Shown: in pieces, positions 24,162-36,660 of the stretch
Layout: each line of letters begins with the position of its first letter
Position numbering within the stretch: the first letter of the stretch is position 1
Assembly (NCBI RefSeq): GCF_901933205.1
Contig: NC_044578.1
Coordinates: 12,734,501 to 12,798,500, forward strand
Origin: Camarhynchus parvulus
Lineage: Eukaryota > Chordata > Aves > Passeriformes > Thraupidae
Direction of reading: 5' to 3'
Length of the DNA stretch: 64,000 nucleotides
Position numbers and translations under genes: made by a program
The notes under the pieces: model-generated
What the model was told of the DNA's origin: nothing
What the model saw: the letters and a program-made list of their open reading frames with translations, nothing else
The model's database searches: none

Positions 24162-27100
24162 AAAATAAATGAAAAAAGATTTGGGCATGGCAATGCAATG
24201 TGTCCTTGCTGTCCAAGCCCAATAGCCTTGCCATTTGGACCTCAGCTAAGAAGGAGGTGTGGTGTCAGACCCCCTTCTTTACACATTATTTACTTATCTA
24301 TGCCAAATTAAATAATTCAGCATGAGATGTTTAGAAACACCCAGTTGAGACAATCCTGGGCTCAACAACAAGGGGTTTGTGATTTGGAAAATAAGCCCCA
24401 CCTTCCTCTCCCACGGTAGTGTGTTAATTACTTTGGCAGCTGAATAAAAGACGTCACGAGCACAGGCATGCATGCACACACAGACATGCACAAAGCCTAT
24501 CAGTCCCCCAAATCTGAAAGATTCCAGCATCTTGCCATTCACTTTCATATCTTTTGAACACTTACTTAATATATCTTGCTCTTAAATACCTTGTTTTCTA
24601 AATGTCTTAAACAAAGTGAATCTTAGATGTGTTTTGTAAACTGTGAAATATGTTGGTTTGCAGTCTTTGTGTACTTAAAAACTCCTGGATTCTTCTTTTG
24701 TAAAAAGCATAAAACTATGGAAAAACACCACGTTACAGCAGCACATAAAATAGTCGATGCTATGGATTTTGCCTTCCAAATTTTTGCATATGTTAAAACA
24801 TTCTAATTTTTCATTCAGAGAATTCACAGCTCCATCTTCAGTAAACGAAACAAGAATTGCTTACTAATACTACTGGCAATATTTGTTTGAGAAACCTAAT
24901 TTAATAACGTAAATGAAGTGGAAGTAGCTCTTAGCAAATATACCCCTTAAAGGCTTTAGAATGAGAGCCAGCCTATAGAAATAATATTTCTGTGTAGAAT
25001 GACAGATTTAAAATAACTGCAATGATTTGTAGGGTAAGCTATTAAATTGTACTATTTGTATACAATGGTTTCTCTTAACAGCCTCACAGCATCTATTTGC
25101 ATGTAATTACCCTTCCTGCAGTATTGCCATGTGCCATCAGCTTACTTCCCCTGGTAAGTAACACACAGCAACTCCCAAGCAAAAGGTAAATGTTGAAAGG
25201 CTCCATTGTGGACCACCATGTGCAAAATAACTGAGCATAGAAGCAGATAATACTGATGAGGTGTTTTAAGACTCCATTGACCTTATATCCCATTTCTTAA
25301 CAATTTTCCAGTGATGTAAATAACAGTTGTTCCATACCTCCTCTTCAGTACTTACTCTGTTGGCACAGTTGTTGACTATTAAGAGCACGTGGCTCCCAGC
25401 TTGGGGACAGCTTTGGCTGTGATTGCCTCAGGAACATAGGTTGTTGCCTCTTGCTGCCAGTCCAGAAGGGTTTTCCAACTCACTTGTAAACTCTGAGTCA
25501 GCCTATCTGCAGCAATAGAAATCTTTAGTCTACCTTATGGTGCATATTACCATTCTGTGCACAGATTCACAGAGCAATGGTACAGGCTTTTTCTAGAAGG
25601 ACATTATAATGTGAATCAGCTACAGCCATGAATTTTATTAACTCTTTTTGTTAGGAACTGCATTAAATGGCGCCACTAATGCATAGATGAGCTCTGCAAT
25701 GTCCCTGTTCCAAGGCTGAGCAGATGGCTGTTTCAATGTATGCTTGCTTTCATGTTTTCCATTTCATGCAGTGTCCCTTATCTTAGGCAACCCACTTATA
25801 TTTATGCTGCAAGAGCACCTTTAAACTTGCTCAAAGTTTATGGAGTAAAGGGATAGTATGGTGGAAAAGCCAGAGGGAAAACTCAGATAAGATGTTGGGC
25901 TATCTGCTTTACTTGATTCATTTGAGAAGCTGCTTAGATTTCCTGTATTTTCTGTGGCAATGGAGGAACTAATTTGGTAAGGAAAACCCAGCTGAACCCT
26001 ATGTCAAAACCAGAAAAAAATAAGAGTCTAACAATTTCCAGTAAGGCTCTCTTCCTTTTTTCCCAACCTAATTTGCGTTATATTTTTCCTTTTCCTATTT
26101 AGCTCAGTATGAAGAACCAATTTACATCTACTGTAAAATACTTTTTAGAAGAATAAACAATTCAAGCAGTAGAGAACAATAAGCTCTACAGGTGCACAGG
26201 TCCTTTAAAAAGTAAGTCACTGATGTTACACAAGGGAGGTATTCAAACTGAACCACTTGAACCTTTAGAACAGTGTTCTGTTCCCATTGCAGCTGGTATT
26301 TTCCTTCTAATTTGCATTTAAACTCAAGCAGATCCAGAAATTCACTCTTCTTCCCTTGACATGCTTCTATTGCAGGTGTTACAAAATGCCCAGAGGTTTT
26401 TTGGGGGTTTTTACGGATCAGTCTCAACCAGCACTCCGACATGTTCCTCAGTAATACATGGAATTAGGGAGTTTTCCAAACTTCCATGTGGGCCAGGCCG
26501 CTTGCTGCTGACAGACAGCTTTACAGCAGGAAGCCTGTGGATGAGGAGCTGTTGCTCTGCCTTGTTAGCCCAGCACCTGACTGATGGCTGTGGTGTGGTC
26601 TGGTGCAGCTTGCACATGCTGCCAACTAGTTAGCACAGACAGAGGCTGCACAAGCTCTGTGGGATGAGATGGTTACACAGCTCCAGAAACCCTGGCTCCA
26701 GTGAAAATGTGGAAATCTGCACAGGCTGCAGACTACTGACAGCGTCTGGTTAAACCATCTCCCTTTAGGATTTGAGAGTAGAAATTCAGCTGCTAGGAAA
26801 TGAAATGCAGAAACTACTGTTAAACCATATTAAATATAAACTATGATTAAATGGTGAACAGCAATGCTTCACTGCCCACCTGTGATCACCATGCTCCCCA
26901 ACTACTGTACTTTATTTCCATATTATCCCAGTGGAAGAAGCACAAGAATGCAATAATTATGAGATTCAAGAGCAGATAATGAAGGAATCTCTTACCAGTT
27001 CTGGGTCAAACTATGATTCAGTTTAACTCAAAAGACACACATCTCTTGTTGCAATGGGCGTCCAAGGCTCACCAGCTTTCTTACTCCATTAAGGTATTAC

Positions 27101-27389
27101 ACATTAGAAGAAAATTTTCAGATGTTCAGAAAGAATATGGAACAAATCAGCAGCAAACAGTGCCTAACTCCCTTTGCCTGAAACACTTCTCAGGCTTGAG
27201 CTCCAACCAGCAAGAACTTGTTGACTGGAATTTGCATTTTATTTTTCTTTAAGCATCAAGGTCCCAATTCCTCTTTATCTAGTTGGCACTCATGGTCCTC
27301 TTGGTCACATATACCTGCTCTCATTTGCTTCTCTTCCTGCTGTTTCATACGAAGAAAATAAAAGAAAATATTTGCAACATCTTATTGTG

Positions 27390-27482
27390 ACCTGGAGAAA
27401 TGAAACAACTTGCTTAAGTCATGAAAAGAAACTGACAGAGAAGCTGAGCCAGGAGTCTAGGTCCTGTGCCATAATCTCCATT
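27390..27482 (+). repeat. MIR-like core SINE relic
   Basis: The stretch follows the MIR 3' half in order: a GAGAAATGAAACAACTTGC segment (GAGAGGTTAAGTAACTTGC in MIR), AAGTCA, GACAGAG, an AGCCAGGA segment, then TCTAGGTCCTGTGCCAT (CCAGGTCCTGTGCTCT in MIR). Identity is moderate and indels are present, as expected of a very old copy. The small plus-strand frame over it (27372-27563) is therefore not a gene. Confidence 0.6.
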
Positions 27483-28643
27483 TTGATTTCTCTCCCTGAC
27501 GTACATTTGTATCCTATGTCATCAGTATGCATAAATACTTTCTTTTTAATTTTGCAATACTAACTTACTGTTTTAGCATGGCAAGTTTTCAAATGATCTT
27601 TTTCTAGATGAACATCATGGATATGAGCATTAGTTGCACAGTAAGAGCAGATTGAAAAAGCTAGAGGCAGTGCCGGGGAATCAGAACTAACACCCATTAT
27701 GATCCATATTCCATTCTATATATGGGGGAGAGTCTTTTACATGAGCTAAACTCCTCGAGGTCTTGTTCAGACATGAAACCCAATCAGCCAAAAGTAGCAG
27801 GGGGAGTACCAAAACTCCCTACAGCTGATTGCACACCCTTTGTATCACACATGCCCAAGCTTTCACAGCCTAATTTAACCTCTCTTTCATTTTAATATTT
27901 TTAAATCCAACTAGAAAAATTGTATCATCTATGCACAGCGGGATGTCCCATTATACGTCAAATAAGCTTTACTGGTATTACAGAAATGACAAGTTCATTC
28001 TTGACTCTGTGCAAAGCATAATTCAGCTCCGTAAAGCTAAATTTCAGACAACCCAATAGCATATGTGAGCCTTAGGTTATTCTGCCCTTTCACAACATTT
28101 ACAAACTGATACATATCTCTTCAAGAGGATAAATGTTTTCCTAAGTCAAAAAATGTCAGCTTTAGCTTGGACTGCATTAGCTCTATTGAGTTCTTCAAAT
28201 ACACACCAGGTTAATGAAGACTAAACCATGGTGGGCTATGCTTTTTGATAAATATTGAAGTGCTCTTTGATCCTGATAACCCACAAATGTTCAGCATGAG
28301 TGAGTTTTCACAGGCAGCATGCAATGATTTTGATATTTGACTTAATCTATAGCCCAGTGTGGTTTATTTTCCTTATCTGGATGGTATGCTAAGAACAAGA
28401 AAAGACGGGGAAATTAAAAACAGCACAGTAGTAGTGCTCAAAATCCTTTTCTTTTTTTCCTGTCTTGCAAGAATTCTTGGTCAAACTGACCCATGGCTTA
28501 AACACATATTTATGCATAATTCTTTGCAAATAAATATACACTGTGCTGCCTTTACTTATGCTGGACAAACTACCCCCTCTTTTGCGCTGGTGGCTACAGT
28601 TCCATTTTTGATTCACTTGGTGGCTTTGGATCAGACTGGGAGT

Positions 28644-28775
28644 TAATAATAACAATATGTTGTCCTTATATCAGTGCTTATATAGCGCCTCTTTATCCCA
28701 GGCTCTTGAAACACTTTACAAACATGAATTAATTAACTCTCAGAGCAGCCCTGTGAGGCAAGGAGCTATTAGGTG
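28644..28775 (+). repeat. MIR/L2-tail-type SINE relic
   Basis: TAATAATAACAATATG, TATATAGCGCCTCTTTATCC, ACACTTTACAAACATGAATT, AATTAACTCTCAGAGCAGCC and CTGTGAGGCA appear in the order of MIR-type elements (TATAGCGCTTT, GCTTTACAAACATTAATTAA, CTCACAGCACCCCTGTGAGG). The GATGGGGAAACTGAGG segment that should follow is missing, so the copy is truncated or deleted. The short overlapping frames at 28359-28655 are not coding. Confidence 0.65.
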
Positions 28776-30150
28776 AAATAATTCCTTTCAGTTTCTTGCC
28801 TTTGCCATAGGGAAAGGAACCAACATAAAGAGCTTAGCCTGTGCCAAACAAATACAGCCTAGAATGAATGTTGGCAGGGCTGTATCTCATCACTGCAGAA
28901 AGCAAGTACTCAAAATCCTTGTACATTAGCAGAATGAGGAGTGGTACCACAAGACATGAGCTGATGGAGAGGTTATAAGGCACCCAGTAGTCTTCACTAC
29001 CTGAACATGGTGCCTTGGTGAGTATATAGTTATTATCTTAATCATAGGAAACAAAAAGTGAGAGCTTGGCTGTAAAGTTTTCTAATGTTCTTGTGGACCC
29101 TTAGTAACAATGCGTGACTCTTCAAACAGCAGTTAAGGCCAACTGGTACATAACTGAAAAGAATGAGAGCTGCCACATCTCCAGGCATGAGAAATTACCC
29201 ACACAAGCTGAAATTGTTTCCTGGATCTGATAAAATTAACAGTATCCAGGCTATTATACAGACAAGCCAAATATGAAGGAACACAAAGATAAAGGATGAC
29301 AGATAGACATGTGACAGAGTGTTTTATAAAAAATGAACACTAATATTTCAGACAGTGACTTCAGATGTTGAAGCACAAAACCTCAAAAATAATATAGTGA
29401 TCTTGATGTCTCATTTAGGGGCCCACTTGGCAGCTCCAGGCTTTTTTAACATTCTACAGGGGCAGACAAGGTAAACAGACTTGCAAGTTAGAAAGAAAAA
29501 ACAGGCTTATAGCTTGCAAAAAAAAAAAAATCCCAACCTCCAAATCCAGACCTGTATCTTGCAAAAAAATAAATAATGCCATCTGAATTCAATGTTTAGC
29601 CAAGCACTGTTTATCAGGGTTTTATTCCGTGCACTAAAAACATAAATGGTTTCTTTTTTTCCTGGGGCCAGTTTTGGATCACTAACTTGAGTTGGGCCTG
29701 AGGGAGAAACACAGCATGTATGATGAGCTGATTAATTACCAGAAATCAAATGCCTTGCAGTCAGGAGCAACGTGCTTGAAAGAAAGCACTAGTACTATAA
29801 AAGTGTTGCATATCTACATGCATGCATGGCCAGTCAAGAGCACCATGGGGATTAGGTTTCACTGTTGCCTGAAACAAAGGATTTAGGAATGATTGTTTAT
29901 CCTTGACAGTGTGACCTGTGCCAGTCTTTATTAACAAGGGCTTTCAGAATATGACATTTAAAGTAACAGAACCCTCTTAAATAAACCTCAGGATTTTACT
30001 TTCTTAAAGCATCACTAGGATTTCAGCTGCTTTTCTGTAACCATGAGAGTAATTCTTAATTAAAGGTTAGGTAGGATATGACTTATTTCAAGCCTTGTGT
30101 GCATAAATATAATCATTTTGAATCTGTCTCTTAGGAAGAGCTCATTTAAA

Positions 30151-30173
30151 GTAGTAGTAGTAGTAGTAGTAGT
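30151..30173 (+). repeat. GTA trinucleotide microsatellite
   Basis: Seven perfect GTA units plus GT in otherwise unique DNA. A perfect run of this length is likely to vary in length between individuals. Confidence 0.9.
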
Positions 30174-31714
30174 CCTCAATTCTACCAAGGAGCCATAAAT
30201 GAAGGTAGAATCATATTAAATATTAGGAACATTTTATTGCTTATCTTGGAAAGTTGTTGAAAAATAACAGGCTAATAGGAGATAGGTCAGACCATTTAAC
30301 GAAGCTTTCCTTTCTCTAAAAGTCATGTGTATATGTACAGATGACTACTAGTATTTTGTTTTCTGTGCAGGATTATTTCAGAATTATTTTCTCAATCATG
30401 AAACTCAGAGAAATCACAAATTCACTTGTGTCTTCTTACAGACCATTTCATGCAGTCCTCCAAAGCAGAGAGTACTCTTGTCTGGGTGGAAATTTTAACA
30501 GATGATTTAATATAAAACATTGATAGACCACTTTAAATTGTTCTGTTTACAATTGTCTGTTCTGGTATTTGCTCCTTTCACTACAGCTTGCCAGACAATA
30601 AATAGCACACTGTCATCCCTCTAAGACTATTTCTGCTGTTGGAACATTTTTTCTTGTACCCATGAACTACCCTCTGAAGCAGTAAATGTTTCATAACAAC
30701 GTGAGTGCAGTAAGGGAGGCTGTGGCAAGGCCGCAACAGGCTGATGGGGAAGCAGCATAAGACCAAGCCAGGTGACAGTTTCCTATTTACAAACGGTGGC
30801 TATATAATCCTGAAAGCAATTTTTTGCCTAAAAAAACTAGTGATGGGTGTGATAGCTCACTGTTTTCTGCTGGATTCATTTATAACTTAAATATTTTGAT
30901 TTTCCTTTTCCATGTTTCCTTCTCCTGAAAGAAACATCACTTAAGAAAAGGCATTTTGCCCAAACTTCCTCATTTCCTTCTACTATATTACATAAGGATA
31001 ACCAGCAATTTTAGAAAGCTTCCCTTCTCTCTTTCTAACTTTTTATGTAACATTTATAGGTGAATTTGAAATTTTTTCTGTCCAGATGACATATTTTAAA
31101 TGGTTGACTGAAAAAAAATTAACACTGCACTGTAGCCAGCATTGCATGCATGTCTTGCTTTAAGCCTCTGTGACCAACAAGTTTTTTGGCCTGAGTTGGA
31201 AATCAACACATTTTTGGACTTCTTTTCCCACTTGGCAGTAAAGAAGCATCCGACAGAATTAATTCAGCAACTTTTTCCACTAAGCACTGTTAAGGGATAA
31301 AAGGACAGGGAGATCCTTTGGATTCCATGGTCACAATTTCTTGAATTCAGGGACTCTGGGAAATTTGAGGACAATGTTGGTTTTTGCTGAAAGAAATTAA
31401 GGTGAAATGCCACTGCAAGATAACCTTGAGAATTTTTTATACCTTGGTGGTACATGTGTCACCAGGTATACCTTCGTCAAACGAAAGCAGTTCTGTGTGG
31501 CATGGTGATAAGTACAGCACAGTACAGAATAATTCTAAGTAACAAATGGCACCCCTGCATGGGCAGCAGGCACAAACACCCTCCCAACTACTCACAGTTT
31601 CCTCCACTCAAATTACCTTGTCAGCCCTGCAGGCTGTGACCACAAGCACGGTAGCTCTGTAGCTAATCAGCACCAATACTTGGGATAGTAATCCTGGCAT
31701 TAATTATTGTAAAT

Positions 31715-31792
31715 GACTAGCCTGCTGCCTTAGCTTCCCCTTCTGTGGTGGAAGGATAATATCATAACACCCCATGGCAAAGCTGTGAAAAA
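31715..31792 (-). repeat. MIR-like SINE relic, antisense
   Basis: CTGCCTTAGCTTCCCCTTCT, GTGGTGGAAGGATAATATCA and CATGGCAAAGCTGTGA follow the reverse complement of MIR (GCCTCAGTTTCCCCATCTGT, AAAATGGGGATAATA, CACAGGGTTGTGAGG). The element is therefore on the minus strand, and only the central part survives. Confidence 0.5.
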
Positions 31793-32094
31793 AGTGGAAG
31801 AAAAGCCTTCTGACACCACTGGACAGCATGCAGAGAGAAAGATGGTGAGAAAGAAAGTGGATTTCCCCCACCCCCAACTACAGCAGTCTTGGGGTACAGA
31901 GCTCAAAATCTTCAAAGTGGAAGAAACCTCTTATCTAAAGATATAATTTTCTTCCCCAAGAACTGTAATGCTAATCCTATTAGCATATTAGTGTGTGATC
32001 ATGGCTCTAGAGTTACATACAGCCTTCATACCAAATTTGAACACCCTGTGAAGGCAGCTGTGAGGGCTTGATGAACTCGAGATAAAAGAAGTGG

Positions 32095-32330
32095 CATTCG
32101 TGCACACCTCGCGCTGCGGGGACCGAGCGGAGCCCAGCAGGGACTGCTCCCCTGCACTGCACTCGGGATGGGCAGGGCTGCCCTCCTCTCACCCCCTCGG
32201 AAAACTCAGGCTTGAGATCCTCCCTCCTGCCTCAGCACCTCTGCAACACAAGTCCCGTGAGAAGCTGTGCCACAGGGACAAGGACTGTAGGAAGACAGCC
32301 TGGAACGGGGCACAGGGATAAGCATCTGTG
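32095..32330. other. CpG-enriched GC-rich patch
   Basis: About 235 bp is strongly G+C-rich compared with the AT-rich flanks. At least eight CpGs fall in the first 120 bp (for example CACCTCGCGCTGCGGGGACC), while CpG is rare elsewhere. A 76-codon plus-strand frame spans it (32091-32321) but has low-complexity Ser/Pro/Arg character and no domain. It could be a fragment of a GC-rich repeat, a small unmethylated island or a promoter. Nothing in the sequence decides between these. Confidence 0.5.
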
Positions 32331-33249
32331 CTCACCTCTGTGTCGTAATGTCATGAAAAGTCAAAGTCTGCTGAGATGAAAGGCAGATGTGCAGCCTTAG
32401 ACAGACAGAGATAAAACAGCTCTCACTGAGGTGAAGACGGAGCTGCTCACAGTCAGCTTGTGGGTTTTGTTTAGTTTTGGTTTTTTTTCTTTTTTCAATT
32501 GCGATATCTTAAATTTTAAGAAACACTTCCAAGAAGGAATATGAAATCTTAATACATATTCTACAATTCTTTTCTGGTTTTTTTTTTTTGGTTATTTAAA
32601 TTTCAGTAACTAAAGCTGGTAAATGTCCACCTCAGCTTTCTAGTTTGAGCACTTTTATCCTTAATACCCAAGCAGCTGTAGCAATGATACTTCTCCATAG
32701 GAGTTTGATGATGGACAGGGTCTTTGATTCATATCATTAATTACAGTAAATGTGGGAGTTGCTTACAGCTCAGACATTGCCTCCCAGCCACCACTAGACC
32801 TCTTCTAGCTCCTCACCACCACCATTAAATGTTTTGGCACCCAGCCCATTTCATGAAGCAGTGCCTATGTCCAAGTGTGAAACTGTGGCATTCGCCTTGA
32901 ACTTTCTTCCACTCCTATTGTGTCACTTATCTGCCAATGACAGTCTGTGGCTTCAACTAAGTGAAACAACACCTGATATTCTTTTTAAATGTTTTTTTAT
33001 TACTTCAAAGTAAAAACACTGAAAAATAATAGAGAAAGTGATTTTAACCTTCTTTATTCCTGCTTATTACTACAGAATTAATTAGTTGAATACAGTTTGT
33101 CATTCACTCCCACAGCTCTGCCATTTCAGAGGAAGCTTCTGTGAAGGAGGCATTTTCAGGATGCCTCACCCAAAATAGATACTTTTTTCTTCTGCTCTTT
33201 CTCCTCCAATGCAATGCATTTTAAATTAGACTTATATATGATTTACATC

Positions 33250-33560
33250 TCAACATTATCACTTTGAATACTCTCACCATCCAAATGATGGTTTTGTATT
33301 TGTTTTTAATTCTGCTAAAACCAATGCTGCCTTTTGACAAAGAGTTCCATGGTATAAATCTTCTTTGTTGTGAAGACAAATATTTTTTCCCTTAGCTTTA
33401 AATTTCATTTTTTAACTAAATATCCCTTTGTCTGTGTAATATGAGAAACCCAGAGTGGAATATTCCACTCTCTGCTCTCTATGTCATATATTATTTTATA
33501 AAGATTTATCTGGCCTCCTTGTATTTATCTTTTCTCTAGAATAAACAGTCCTATTCTTTT
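33250..33560 (-). mobile_element. CR1/L3-type LINE relic, 3' end of ORF2
   Basis: Read on the minus strand from about 33552 down to 33480, the sequence translates as GLFILEKR, a stop, IQGGQINLYKIIYDI. This is the conserved C-terminal block of CR1/L3 reverse-transcriptase proteins (GLFSLEKRRLRGDLINLYKII). Further down, TTTGTCTTCACAACAAAGAA, CATGGAACTCTTTGTCAAAA and a final TTTGGATGG match the 3' part of these elements in order. Stop codons and indels show that it is dead. It may reach 33640, but similarity fades. 5' truncation is usual for CR1. No protein is made. Confidence 0.75.
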
Positions 33561-33639
33561 TACTCTATTCACAGATATTTTTTCATGCCTTTAGTTATCC
33601 ACAGAAATCATTGCCAACTGTTTCCTATTTCTTCTTTAC

Positions 33640-36599
33640 CTCAGGTTTTTTCCACAGAAGCGGCAAAACTTTTTCACCATAAAGCTTATCAATGAATCAT
33701 ATAATGACTTGAAATATTTGCCAGCATGTTTTCTATCATTATAAACAGCATTCCTTAAGTTACATGGGGTTTAATTAATGTTATAAAGGGCATAAATCCC
33801 TGAAATGCAAATAAAAGGCAGAGAGGGGCTAAGTCCTTTTAAGTTTTTATTTTAAACCTGCCCATTTTCTTATATCTGTCATGTTTATATATGTTTATAA
33901 GATAAAATCAACTTCTTGTAGTTCTTTCTAGAACTAGTAAATATCAGATAAATCAAAAGTTTATCCTTTATTGACAGAAAAATGGAGTATTAATTTCTGC
34001 AGACACAAACTGTCTATGCTGCTTAGCAATACTGGACTATAAGATTAAAAGAGACAGGTCAACACTTTAAAATTCAGCTGAGAGCTACATTTCAGTAGTT
34101 GCATGCATACATGTCTCGTCTTTTGGCTGCCTCCTCTCCTCCCCATCTGCTGCCATGGCTGGCTGCCTGCTGCCTCTCTGGGGAAGCCCCAGCCACCCTG
34201 CCATGTGCCACTGTGCCACCAGGGCAGCACACTCTCCCTCTGTGCTGCAGGAGGTCCTTGCTGATGCTAATGCTGAAATATTGGCTTCACGTGCCCCCTC
34301 AAACATCATTACACCTGCCTGACATTTACATGCCAAAGGTACAACATGGAAGTACAGGAAAAACTTGAAAAACAAAGAGTAAAGTGCAGTTCATTACACA
34401 GTGCTTTGATCTTGAGAAAAGAGCTGGCTAATGGAAGAGGACTGACTCCTGCCCAGCTGCAGGGATGGTGTGGTGTGCCCAAGAAATGTCCCAGGATTTC
34501 CAAGCCCGCTGGCACAATCTACAGACATATAAGGAAAGTTCCACCTTCTAGATAGACTATAGACAACACAAACCTGAATGTTTGCCCACAAATCTGTGCA
34601 TTACTGAACATGGTTGACTGCATTTGGAAAACAATCACTTAACTGGATGATATAAGTGCAGGATGATGATGGATGGATATATGTCTAGATATACTCTGAT
34701 ATATATTGCAGGTGGAAGAAATAAGAATGAAATTCCTTGTAAATAGAAGCAAAAATTAAGGTATTTATTTCTGCTAAGATAATGGACAAGGAGAAAAAGA
34801 GAAAAAAGATGCCCAAATGCTCTTGAGCGTGTATACACACAATACATACACACACATTTGCATGCTCAGTGCTGCTTCTGTCATTTCCCAGTATAATAAA
34901 ATGTATTTCAGACAGAAATGGGATTTTCAGTTTGTCTTCCCTTATGTTCTGCAGGATAGTTCTAAACAAAGTCCTGCCTGTTATCTGCAACAGCTAGTTA
35001 GCTGTATGCTATTCCATGCTCTTTTCCTACCCTATTTATTTAAAAATTAATCAATTTATAAAAAAATTAGAATCAGAGAAGCCTAATCAATGTGGAACAC
35101 CTGTTTATAGTTCTCACTATTTTTGTTATTACTTCAGCTCCACTGCATTTGAAAAACTGGTATACACTGTCCACTGCTTTTCTTTTTAATAATTTGCAGC
35201 CTAGCAGCACAGTTTAAAACCTCCCAGACATCTCATTAAAAATAATGCTCCCACCTTTGCCAAACCCAGAGATTTTCAAGGTCTCGGTTAAAACAAATGG
35301 AGTTCTTCAAGAAACAGGGCTATAGTTATCCTACCATCTTCAATAAAGAGCAAAGATCTGCTGAAAATGTTTCATGGGAAGCTCCAAACATTCTTGTGCA
35401 TTCTTGTCACTGTGTTCCTTGTTTGCTTTAGTGAAACCAACCACTGCATCAGCAATGGTGGCTTTAAAAATCCTGGAATTGTTTGGTCACATATACTCCT
35501 CTTTTCTAGCATTCCCTCTTGCTCATTTAAGTAATGCCTGAACTCCGCACCACCGTGACTGGGCACAGTTTAAATAACAGGCTCTGTTTCCATATAGGTC
35601 ATGCTGACATTAAAAAATTTGATCAATTCTAAGTAAAATATTTGTTGTTTCCTGGGAAGAGACCTAAAGTCCTTAGAGAGGAGTCATTCATTCAAGCAAT
35701 CCTTTTTATTTCAGTGGAATTGCTAGTTTGAGAATGTTTTGAACAAAGAAATTGGCCTACAGCATGGCCCATGGTGATTGAACAAGTTGGTTTTTTTCAT
35801 ATTATCATAATTCTAAGTAACGTGAGAAGGGAAGACTTACATTTTAAGAGAATGTTGGTTTTCTTCCTCGTTGCAGGAAAGTGTAATATTACCAGTGAAG
35901 ACAAAATAGACTCCTTGACTATTCAGTGAAGATTGTCCTTTTTTTTTTGTTTAATTTAAACAGCTATAATACACCCAGTTCCCAGAACCTCTAGTTTGCA
36001 AGTGAAGCTGTCCACTGGCCATTTTCAAAGGTAGCAGCTTTGAAACTCAGGGATTAAACAGAATCAATAAATGTTTGTCTGGGAGACAAAAATGTACATG
36101 GACAAGCACAGACACAGAGACTTTCACAGGCAGGAAAGTTGTTTTCCTAGGACTATCCACCTGGCTAAAAGGCTGGCAGGATTTGCCCCTCCTTAGAGAA
36201 CTTGCTGATAAAGTGTACATTATTCTGTTGATTAGTAAAAAACTTTTGAAAAAAGCAAGTCTTTCACAGCCTTCACTTTTTTGCCAGTTTCTGGCTAAGT
36301 GTATTACACATGTGTACATATTACAGCTGTGCTTCTCAACAGAGATTTTGCCTTTGAAATGGGTCTTGCAAGGCAAAACAGAAAAAGCTTTATTATGAGA
36401 CCAGGAAACAAAAACTTTTCTTGTGAATAAAAAAATATCTTTTATAAAAGAAGGACAAATCTTGCTTGGATGCTTCTGAAGTCATGTGTCTGTGAATCTT
36501 TTCATATATGTGTGTTATTGAAATAGACCTGTGGTAAGGTTCCTTATATCATATGATTAAAGTGATTTCAAAGTGATATTAATTAATCTCCAAAACACT
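33640..36599. other. Non-coding unique DNA
   Basis: No gene is supported. A cluster of short overlapping frames on both strands at 34045-34591 reflects a stop-poor, G+C-richer patch, not coding. Opposed frames of 107 and 109 codons occupy the same DNA at 36047-36398, and neither resembles a known protein. Confidence 0.5.
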
Positions 36600-36660
36600 T
36601 TGGAAACTGAAGCTGAAATTTTAAGTCAATGTCAAAGCCTGGATTAGGTCTGAGGAGCTA
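36600..36660 (+). repeat. Possible MIR-like SINE relic
   Basis: TTGGAAACTGAAGCTGAAAT, TTTAAGTCAATGTCAAAGCC and TGGATTAGGTCTGA are spaced like the MIR segment GGAAACTGAGGC, TTAAGTGACTTGCCCAAGG, GGGATTCGAACC. Similarity is low and the match is short. Confidence 0.3.

Larger units (their letters stand above)
23270..27389. other. Non-coding unique DNA with two palindromic relics
   Basis: No gene is supported. Open frames are 104 codons or fewer, and paired frames on opposite strands at 26128-26633 cancel any coding impression. Palindromic repeat relics lie at 23850-23928 and 24074-24161. A G+C-richer patch at about 26480-26740 shows no CpG enrichment. Confidence 0.5.

Noticed and set aside
29518..29530. 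A13 run as a retroposon poly(A) tail
   Set aside because: No retroposon body, internal promoter or target duplication is visible beside it.
34216..34228. CTCF-like sequence CCACCAGGGCAGC
   Set aside because: Only the first nine positions fit the consensus and the GGC part is missing, so it is too weak to report.
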